From an uncultured Bacilli bacterium (lineage in GTDB: Bacteria > Bacillota_I > Bacilli_A > RF39 > UBA660), in contig CAKOMR010000002.1 of assembly GCA_934096705.1 (NCBI GenBank), positions 62,001 to 126,000 on the forward strand: DNA of 64,000 nt. Direction: 5' to 3'. The notes beneath the pieces were generated by a model. It searched no databases. It was not told the origin of the DNA and saw nothing but the letters and a program-made list of their open reading frames with translations. How positions within the stretch are numbered: the first letter of the stretch is position 1; every line of letters starts with the position of its first letter. Positions 43,791-51,600 of the stretch are shown here, piece by piece. A program made the position numbers and the translations under genes.

Positions 43791-44708
43791 ATGAACGAAA
43801 AAATAAGTATGATAGAACGCTATGGAGATGATTTAACAAAAAAAACATATATTACAGATCCTGCGATAGCAAGAGATAATGAAATAAAAGAATGTATGCT
43901 TATTTTATTAACACCAGAAAAAAGTGCTTTATTAGTTGGTAAAGCTGGTATAGGTAAAACTGCCATAGTCGAGGGCATTGCTTATCGTATTCAAAACAAT
44001 TTAGTTCCTGACGCTTTAAAAGGGTGGACTATTATTAAAATAAATATTACTAGTTTAATTGGAGAAACTCAAAGTGAGGGACAAACTGAAAATCGTATTG
44101 ACCTGCTTATGCAAGAATTAGCACAAAGATCAAAAACAATATTATTTATTGATGAAACACATTTGCTTGTTAATAGACAAGGTGGTCTTGATTTTGCAAA
44201 TATGTTAAAGTCTGGACTAGATCGTGGTACAATCAAAATGATTGGTGCAACTACAACTGAAGAATATGAAACATATATTTTAAGAGATAGAGCTTTTTTA
44301 AGACGTTTTCAAAAAGTTGACGTTTTGGAAGCGTCACAAGATGATTGTGTAAAAATATTGATGGGTACTTATCCAAAGCTTGAAAAACAAATTGGCGTAA
44401 GATTAAACTATACACCATTTATTATAGAAAAAATAATGCGTTTTATTGTTGAAATGACTGATGAATACAAAAGGATTTATGAAATATCAAATAGATATCC
44501 AGATATTTGCTTAACGATTGTGGCTAATGCGTTTACATATGCTTTATATGACAATAGTAGTGTAGTAACTATAAAGCATTTTTATAAAGCAATTTGCAAT
44601 GCGAAAAGTATTTATCCGGATGCTTTAATAAGAGAGAAACAAAGATTTATTACTTTATTTAGTGATATGTTAAAAAATGAAAATGTTGATTTAAATGATG
44701 TTAAATAG
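43791..44708 (+). CDS. Stand-alone Clp D1-like AAA+ ATPase
   Basis: Start at ATG 43791; 305 residues. It is most like the first AAA+ module of ClpB/ClpC: ARDNEIKE, Walker A GKAGIGKT (50-57), EGIAYRI, Walker B ILFIDETH (118-124), sensor-1 [10 protein letters not shown] (151-160) and the arginine-finger stretch RDRAFLRRF (166-174). The Clp N-domain, middle domain, second AAA+ and ClpP loop are absent. It could be a remodelling factor or a MoxR/ExeA-like chaperone. It lies between tRNA-Asn and secE with no clear operon partner. Confidence 0.8.
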   Translation: MNEKISMIERYGDDLTKKTYITDPAIARDNEIKECMLILLTPEKSALLVGKAGIGKTAIVEGIAYRIQNNLVPDALKGWTIIKINITSLIGETQSEGQTENRIDLLMQELAQRSKTILFIDETHLLVNRQGGLDFANMLKSGLDRGTIKMIGATTTEEYETYILRDRAFLRRFQKVDVLEASQDDCVKILMGTYPKLEKQIGVRLNYTPFIIEKIMRFIVEMTDEYKRIYEISNRYPDICLTIVANAFTYALYDNSSVVTIKHFYKAICNAKSIYPDALIREKQRFITLFSDMLKNENVDLNDVK

Positions 44709-44716
44709 CATTTTTC

Positions 44717-44745
44717 TTGCATTTTATTAAAAAGTATTGTATATT
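44717..44745 (+). promoter_or_regulatory. Promoter of secE-nusG
   Basis: TTGCAT (44717-44722), 17-bp spacer, TATATT (44740-44745). The start is predicted near 44752, directly before a hairpin. Confidence 0.65.
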
Positions 44746-44752
44746 ATAAATG

Positions 44753-44773
44753 AACACGAAAAAGTGTTTTTTT
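44753..44773 (+). promoter_or_regulatory. Leader hairpin with T-run before secE
   Basis: The stem AACAC/GTGTT (44753-44757, 44764-44768) with loop GAAAAA runs into seven T, then the secE ribosome site (TTGGAGGA). At the very 5' end of the predicted mRNA it could be a weak attenuator or a stabilising hairpin. Confidence 0.5.
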
Positions 44774-44785
44774 ATTGGAGGAAAA

Positions 44786-45034
44786 ATGGCAAAAGATAGT
44801 GAAAATACGAAAGAAATTAAACAAACAAAAAAAGTAACTAAAAAAAATAAACCAAAAGTAAAAAAAGAAAGTTATTTAAAAGGCGTAAAAAAGGAAATGA
44901 AACTTGTTAAATGGCCAACATTTAAAGAAGTTATTAAGTACACTATTGCTACAGTTGTAATGTGTCTTATTGTATGTGGTTTCTTTTTACTTTTAAATTT
45001 ATTATTATCATTAATAAAAGGATGGTTGGTGTAG
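44786..45034 (+). CDS. secE: Preprotein translocase subunit SecE
   Basis: Start at ATG 44786, after TTGGAGGAA; 82 residues. A Lys-rich N-terminus is followed by the SecE signature KKEMKLVKWPTFKEVIKYT (about 37-55) and one membrane segment (about 54-78). SecE clamps SecY in the translocon. It is 4 bp before nusG as in nearly all Firmicutes; rpmG, often found before secE, is absent here. Confidence 0.95.
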   Translation: MAKDSENTKEIKQTKKVTKKNKPKVKKESYLKGVKKEMKLVKWPTFKEVIKYTIATVVMCLIVCGFFLLLNLLLSLIKGWLV

Positions 45035-45038
45035 TATT

Positions 45039-45581
45039 ATGGAAGAAAATCAAAAATTATGGTATGTAGTTAATACATATTCTGGACATGAACTTTCAGT
45101 TAAAGAAAAACTTGAAATGCGTACAGAAAGCATGGGAATGCAGGATTATATTTTTAGAGTAATTATTCCTGAAACAACTGAAGTTGAAGTAAAAGATGGA
45201 GTAAAAAAAGAAAAAGTTAAAAAAATGTTCCCTGGATATGTTTTAGTCGAAATGATAATGACAGACGAAGCATGGTATATTGTTCGTAATACTCCGGGTG
45301 TTACTGGATTTATTGGTTCTAGTGGTAAAGGAGCTAAACCAACTCCATTATTACCTCAAGAAATTGATAGAATACTTGCATCAATGGGAATGAGCAGAGT
45401 AAATGTTGATGCTGAAATGAAAGTTGGAGACAATGTTAATATAATTGATGGACCATTTAAAGGAATGAATGGAAAAATTGATAGTATAGATGCGGAAAAT
45501 AATCGTTTAACTATAATTATTGACTTATTTGGTCAAGAAACATCTGTAGATGTTGAAAATTATCAAGTTAGTAAATACTAA
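45039..45581 (+). CDS. nusG: Transcription elongation/termination factor NusG
   Basis: A 180-residue NusG: an N-terminal NGN domain (WYVVNTYSGHE, FPGYVLVEM, VRNTPGVTGFIG) that binds RNA polymerase, and a C-terminal KOW domain (VGDNVNIIDGPFKGMNGKI, about 128-146). Length and order are standard. A bidirectional terminator follows. The rplK-rplA operon that often follows is not here; an inverted ABC transporter remnant is. Confidence 0.97.
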   Translation: MEENQKLWYVVNTYSGHELSVKEKLEMRTESMGMQDYIFRVIIPETTEVEVKDGVKKEKVKKMFPGYVLVEMIMTDEAWYIVRNTPGVTGFIGSSGKGAKPTPLLPQEIDRILASMGMSRVNVDAEMKVGDNVNIIDGPFKGMNGKIDSIDAENNRLTIIIDLFGQETSVDVENYQVSKY

Positions 45582-45611
45582 AAAATTAATCGTTTTTGAT
45601 TAATTTTTTTT
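45582..45611. terminator. Bidirectional terminator after nusG
   Basis: Stem AAAATTAATC/GATTAATTTT flanked by A- and T-runs; it includes the final codons of the permease on the minus strand. Confidence 0.85.
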
Positions 45612-46380
45612 CTGTTAAGGAAACAATTAAATATAATAAATAGGAAAAAATAATTAATATAAATATTGATGACATTACTAGATCCAAATCAAAAACTTGT
45701 GTGCCATACATTATTAGGTATCCAATACCTTTTTTACATGAAAGAAATTCTCCAGTTATAACTCCTATAAGTGTTAGTGAAATGTTAAGCTTTAAACTTG
45801 AAATGATACTTTTATAACTTGATGGTACTACAAGCTTAGTTAGTATTTGCCATTTGCTAGCATTAAATGTTTTAAACATTTTAATTTTAATTTTGTCTAT
45901 GTTAATGAATCCATTATAGATACTTAGCATACTAACAATTAAATTTATTAAAAGCGCCATTATAATTATACTTTTTGTATTAGCACCAAATATGATTATA
46001 ATAATTGGTCCTAGTGCGACTTTAGGTAGTGCATTCAAAATTGTTAAAAATGGTTCAAATATTTTTGAAATAAATGGATATTCATAAAAAATAGTTGCTA
46101 TAATAAATCCAATTAACGTACCTAACAAAAATGATATTATTACTTCATTTAGTGTAGTAAAAATGTGCGGAAATAAATTATTTTGAAGAATTAAACTTTT
46201 TATTGTTTTAAATATGTTAGATGGGCTAGAGTAAATAAATGAATTAATAATCTGTTTTTTTGTTAATATTTCCCAAAGAGAAAAAAATATAATAATAATA
46301 AATATTTGAATAAATCTTACTAAAAATTTTTCCTTTTTTTGTTTTCTTAAAAAAATCTTTTGTCTATCAGATTGATACAT
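45586..46380 (-). CDS. NitT/TauT-type ABC transporter permease
   Basis: A 264-residue permease with six membrane segments and the family loop (about residues 165-195, TFNASKWQILTKLVVPSS), matching the EAA motif of SsuC/TauC/ThiX-type importers. It overlaps by 14 bp the C-terminal piece of its ATPase gene, which is split by the mobile element upstream. No substrate-binding protein is in the window, so the substrate (sulfonate, nitrate, thiamine precursor or other) is unknown. With a broken ATPase the transporter is probably inactive in this state. Confidence 0.88.
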   Translation of the reverse strand: MYQSDRQKIFLRKQKKEKFLVRFIQIFIIIIFFSLWEILTKKQIINSFIYSSPSNIFKTIKSLILQNNLFPHIFTTLNEVIISFLLGTLIGFIIATIFYEYPFISKIFEPFLTILNALPKVALGPIIIIIFGANTKSIIIMALLINLIVSMLSIYNGFINIDKIKIKMFKTFNASKWQILTKLVVPSSYKSIISSLKLNISLTLIGVITGEFLSCKKGIGYLIMYGTQVFDLDLVMSSIFILIIFSYLLYLIVSLTEKKLIKND

Positions 46381-46703
46381 CTAAATCCCTCCATATTAAA
46401 TCATAATAATTTGAAAATTCTTTGCATTTTCTATTTTCTATTGGATTACTTTTACCTTTCATTTCTATATTATATATTTTTTTTACAACTGCAGGCCTTT
46501 TTGAAAATACTATAATTCTATCACTTAAACTAATTGCTTCAGCTATGTCATGAGTTATCATTATTACGGTTTTATTTTCTTTTTTTATGATATTAAAAAC
46601 GTCATCCGAAACTTTTAACCTTGATTGATAATCAAGTGCTGAAAATGGTTCATCTAAAAGTAAAATATCTGGTTTTATAGCAAGTGTCCTAATAAGAGCA
46701 ACT
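46367..46703 (-). pseudogene. C-terminal part of ABC ATPase split by the element
   Basis: Read from the core at 46703 on the minus strand, the frame continues VALIRTLAIKPDILLLDEPFSALD (Walker B and D-loop), then the H-loop MITHD and a normal C-terminus, ending in TAA or its equivalent at 46367. The Walker A and signature SGG lie 7.9 kb away at 54585-55004. Joining the pieces with one core copy gives exactly 747 nt (248 codons plus stop) without a frame break. It is not an independent 64-residue gene. Confidence 0.9.
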
Positions 46704-46724
46704 GTTTGAATGTAGCAAAGACAC
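46697..46724. repeat. Left attachment site of the element
   Basis: The core AGCAACT (46697-46703) is followed inside the element by TTGAATGTA (46706-46714), five bases and GACAC (46720-46724). The same parts occur inverted at the right end. Confidence 0.8.
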
Positions 46725-46747
46725 TTAAAAAAAAGTATATATATTTT

Positions 46748-48334
46748 TTAAAAATTCCAAATAATTTTTATAATTCTCTTATTATTTTCATCTAGTTTTC
46801 CAATGTAAATTTTGAGGATAAATTCATCAACAATGAACTTATTTAATTTTTTTATAACTTTATATTTTATAAATGAATTTTTATTATCATTAATTGTAAA
46901 TTTCTTATTTTTACAAAGATTAATTTTACTTTCAATAAATTTTATTTGATTTGTGTAAAAATTTTCATTATTAGTATAATTAATAGTTAATTCTTTAAAT
47001 TGTTCATTAGTAATTATTTTATTAATCTTATCTTCGTATAGTGATTTTAAATATTTTTTATTTTCTAATAATTTTTTTTTATATTCTATTTTTTGCTTTT
47101 CTAGTAAACTTAATTCATTTATCATTGTATTTTTGATATTATTAGTCACAATTTTAGATAAAATCTTTTCATCATAATAATTTTTTATTTTTTTATTGAT
47201 TGCTCTTAATATAACATTTTCTAAATCATCATATCTAATAGATTTTTTATTTATACAATCATTGTATCCATTATTAACACTTGAGCAAACTAAATATTCA
47301 TGTAATTTAGAATTCTTTTTTTTCATATATTTATTGCACTCTAAACAAAATACTTTACCAGAAAAATTATGCACAATTCCCGTATTTTTTCCAGCTTTTG
47401 TTCTTTCATTAATATACTTTTGTACTTTATCAAATGTTTTATTATCAATAATAGCTTCATGAGTATTTTCTCTTCTTATCCAACTGTTTTTATTTTTTTT
47501 AATAATTTTATGATTTTTATAACTTATTGTAGTTCTTTTACCTTGCACTAAATTACCAATATATAATTCATTTGTCAGTATCGTTTTAATAGCATTTGCA
47601 GACCATTTTATTTCTTCTATAGGCCTATTACTTATTATGTTTAGTTTACTTCCTTTTTTATATTTATAAAATGAAGGAGATGGTATTTTTTTTTCATTTA
47701 AATATTTGGCTATTTCTGTAAAGCACATTCCTTTTAAATATAATCTAAAAATGTCTTTTACTATTTTAGCAGCCACAGGGTCTATTATTATTTTGTTATT
47801 ATTTTCTTTTGAAATTTCATAACCAAAAGAAGTAAAAGGGGAAATAAATTCACCTTGTTTCATTTTTGTTTGAAAAGCACTTCTAATATTATTTGAGATA
47901 TCTTCTAAGTACCATTCATTAACAAGGCCATTTATTTGCCTAGATTTTTTATTGCCTTGGATATTAGTATCTGCATTATCAACTAAACCGATAAATCTAA
48001 TATTCCATTCAATAAACTTATTGTGAATATATTTTTCAATTATTTCCATATCTCTAGAAAATCTGGATTGACTTTTACATAGGACTATATCAATTTTTCC
48101 ATTTTCACAATCCTTAATTAATCTTTCAAATTCAGGTCTATAAGTACCGGCACCTGACAAATCTTCATCACAATATTCATCAACAAGTTTAAATTTGGGA
48201 TTTTTTCTAATTTCGTCTAAAAGTAAATTTCTTTGATTTTTAATGGACTCACTATCGTCAAGTTTATTTGTTTTGTCTTTATCTTCATCAGATAATCTTA
48301 AATAAATAGCTACTTTTAAATAATCTTTATTCAT
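46748..48334 (-). CDS. Large serine recombinase (integrase)
   Basis: A 528-residue site-specific recombinase. The resolvase-type catalytic domain (about 6-150) has the nucleophile Ser15 in YLRLSDED, then QRNLL, GTYRPEFERL and CKSQSRFSRD (85-94). A recombinase domain (about 165-275) and a zinc ribbon with C329, C332, C349 and C359 follow, then a coiled coil (about 405-490) that controls direction of integration. It lies at the element edge reading outward, with a GGAGG ribosome site. No terminator stands between it and the permease downstream. Confidence 0.95.
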   Translation of the reverse strand: MNKDYLKVAIYLRLSDEDKDKTNKLDDSESIKNQRNLLLDEIRKNPKFKLVDEYCDEDLSGAGTYRPEFERLIKDCENGKIDIVLCKSQSRFSRDMEIIEKYIHNKFIEWNIRFIGLVDNADTNIQGNKKSRQINGLVNEWYLEDISNNIRSAFQTKMKQGEFISPFTSFGYEISKENNNKIIIDPVAAKIVKDIFRLYLKGMCFTEIAKYLNEKKIPSPSFYKYKKGSKLNIISNRPIEEIKWSANAIKTILTNELYIGNLVQGKRTTISYKNHKIIKKNKNSWIRRENTHEAIIDNKTFDKVQKYINERTKAGKNTGIVHNFSGKVFCLECNKYMKKKNSKLHEYLVCSSVNNGYNDCINKKSIRYDDLENVILRAINKKIKNYYDEKILSKIVTNNIKNTMINELSLLEKQKIEYKKKLLENKKYLKSLYEDKINKIITNEQFKELTINYTNNENFYTNQIKFIESKINLCKNKKFTINDNKNSFIKYKVIKKLNKFIVDEFILKIYIGKLDENNKRIIKIIWNF

Positions 48335-48348
48335 AAAGCCTCCAATAG

Positions 48349-48462
48349 TTAATTAAAGCTATATTCTATAATATTAAATATTTTTTCATTAATTATTTGT
48401 TTTAACTTTGTATCGGTTATATTTTTATCCATAACTTCTATAACGTTATATTTAGTATTTAT
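48349..48462 (-). CDS. Possible small ORF before the recombinase, non-AUG start
   Basis: On the minus strand a very strong ribosome site (AAAAAAAGGAGG) is followed after 7 bases by ATA, opening 37 codons that end in TAA 14 bases before the recombinase start. The product would include MDKNITDTKLKQIINEKI, which looks helical. Small helical ORFs often precede serine recombinases in Clostridia elements. An in-frame ATG at 48432 would give 27 residues but has no good ribosome site. Real start uncertain. Confidence 0.35.
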   Translation of the reverse strand: MNTKYNVIEVMDKNITDTKLKQIINEKIFNIIEYSFN

Positions 48463-48600
48463 AAAAATGCCTCCTTTTTTTACAATAGTTGTTTTTTATT
48501 TATCAATATATTTTATTTATTTTATAGTAAAAAAATAATCTTTATGATATTATATATTTATAATAGTGCGGTTGCATTAATTTTTGGTGGTATGTGATTT

Positions 48601-51600
48601 ATGAATGAAAAAATGACTTTAGAACAATTTCAACAAATAAAAAATCAATTAATAAGTTTAGCAAATGAGGCTACATATGATGATCCTGATATAGAGCAGA
48701 GGATAGTTGAACAATATTTAAAAATTCAAAATCAATTATTAGAATATGATTTAAGTGACATTCCATTTGAAGCATGGGATGGTGTGACAATAGTTTCAGA
48801 TAAAGATCATGTAGTGGATTTTTCTAAAACAAAAGCTAATATAGATTTTGGCTTAATTTCATATTATGGATATGGCAATTTTAGGGATTGCAATATAAAA
48901 AATCTTAATTTACTTGGTAGTTATTTAAATCCTAGTGAATTTGATGAGAAAACAATTAGAGCTAATTCTACATTATTTTTATCTAATATTTTTAATGAAG
49001 AATTTAAACGTAAATATTATAGTAGAACTTTAAATATTAGTGATTTGACATCATTAACTAGTCAGCAATTAGATGAATTAATGCAAAAAAACATATTGAT
49101 ACATATAAATCAGCAAGAAAGAACTAGCGTTTTAATAGATACAATTGGTATTGATAAAGCTATAGAGTTTTATAAAAATTTTCCTAAAGAATATGAAAAT
49201 GTTAATAAAATAGTACAATTACATAATGATTTTAGTGGTTTTATACGTGAAAGCAATAATATACCAACATTTGATGAATTTTTACAACAAATTAAAACTG
49301 CTGATATTTCAAAATTAAAGGATATATGTTTTTCTTATGCAAGAAGACAAATTATAAATTCTAATATAAAAATTATGAAAAATGAATATCCAGAAGCATT
49401 TATTCAGGAAAATTCGGATATATTTTTAATTAATACCAATATTCCACAAGATGTAAAACAAAGATATTTTAATAGGTCTTTATTAATTCAAGATCTTCTT
49501 GATTATCCTGATGTTTTTAGCAATATTTCTATAGATTATTTCATGGATTTTAGTAATAATATATCACAATTTTTTAGAGATACTTTTGGTATCGGCACAT
49601 TTCAAGAGTTGATAAAAAAGCACCCTGATGTATTTAACCATATTTTACAAGAAAATCATATTTATGAATTTAGTCATTTTTTGAAACCAGGAAAAGATGC
49701 AGATACTACATTTACAAATGCAGTTAAAGATTATTTTTTCAGTTATTGTAATCCTGAACAATTTTTTGCCTATGAAGATCAGATGCCAAATGATAACTTA
49801 AAATGGTTATCATCTATGAAATTTAAATTTGTAAATAAATTAAAAACTAAAGAAGATTTGTTACAATGTGATAATTCAGTTTTAATTTTTGATTACAAAC
49901 AAAGAAAAGTATTAGCTGGGCTTGGTATTGATAATGTAAAAAAATTTGAGCAAGACACAGGCTTTTTTACTCATAAAGAATTTGAGTGGTCAGAAGATTT
50001 AAACATGCTTAATTTTTGCTTTAGTTATTATGAAGAACTATATTCAATATTTAAAAATGGTAGTTTATCTTATGATGAATTTTTAAATAAATTTGCAGAA
50101 TACTTGAATGAAGTTCGCAAACATAATGGTTTTTCTTTACATCAATCTTATGATTGGATTCAAGGTAAATTTAGAGAAAATCATCCTGAAATATTTATGG
50201 ATTCAAATCTGCCTAAAGAATTAAGAGAAGCATTTTATAAAAATAAACTTACTTCAACATTTATATATGAACATCAGGATTATATAAAATATTTGGTAAA
50301 TAGAGATTTATTAAGTACTATAAATGTTGATATGAAATTATTTGCTCCCGGAGAAACTGATGAAAATGGTTTTGTATTTCCTAGTTACAAAAATTTTGTA
50401 AAAGAATATATTTCAAGATATGGTAATGAAAAGTTTCTACAACTTTGTGTTAAATATGATGGTATTCTTTCAGATATTGAAGTAAATAATTCGAATGATG
50501 AAATTGAAGATGAACAAGCCATAGAGCAATCATTAAGAAATTCTATTTATGAAAAAATATTAGAAGGAGGCATAGATTATTCATTTCTTAGTAGTAATCA
50601 AGACTTTATAATTGAACATCCAGAAATATTTATAAATCTCGATAGTCTATCTAATATACCTCAAACTGTTAAAAATGTAATTTTAAAAAATTTTTACAGC
50701 GGGAGTCTAAATTTTAATATTATAAAAATATACCCAGAGCTAGTAGATGTACTTAAAGACAAGAATTTATTTGTAGCATTTAATCGTATTGATGGAAGAC
50801 ATTATAATGAAAGAATATATATAGGTCAAACTTATGAAGAAAAATATAGTGATTTAGAATTATTGCAAGTATTTGGTAATGAAAAGTTTTTACAATTGTG
50901 TGCTAAATATGGAAGATACATGGATGGTGTTGCACAACAATTTAGCAAAAATGTAACTATAAAAAATGGTAAATATATTGATATTAGGCAAGGTAATAAG
51001 AAATTAAATTTCGAGGATATTTCCAAGATAATTGAAGATATTATTATTCTTGAATGCAAAAAGGGTAATATTGAATATAGACCAGATGATGTACCAGAAT
51101 TTTTAAAAGAAAAGTCCCCGGAATTGTTTTTGGAAGAAAATGCTCCTGATGATTTAAAAAAACATTTTTATAATAGTAGTGCGGGTAGTTATCCTTTAAC
51201 TTTTGAATTATTGCAAAAGAATAAAGATTGGTTGCCATTTTTAAAAGGAAAAGCCTTAGCTACTTCATTAATTAGGGGTGAAGAGTATAAATATCAATTA
51301 AGACAATATTTTGAATTGTTTGGTGAAGAAAAAGCTATTAAATTAGGAATTAGTAAGCCTGAAACAATTAAAGAAATGCTAGTGGATAATCAGATTGAAC
51401 TAATGAAACGTTGGTATGATAAAACTGGTGGTAAGTTTATTCCTGACTATGTTGTAATGCAAAACTTTCCTTTAGAAGAAGCAGATAAATTTTTATCATC
51501 TGGTGCAAATTGGAGCAGTTTGATGAAAATTAAAAGTTTTTCTAAAAAAGCTGAATCAAGGGCAGCTATGTTAAAACTAGCTTATTCATTTGGAGCTTTT

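Noticed and set aside
46367..46561. A separate 64-residue gene starting at MITHD
   Set aside because: The frame stays open upstream to the element junction and encodes Walker B; it is the tail of the split ATPase, not an independent gene.
46725..46747. T-run on the minus strand after the recombinase as a terminator
   Set aside because: Eight T are present but no stem of useful length precedes them, so I do not call termination here.
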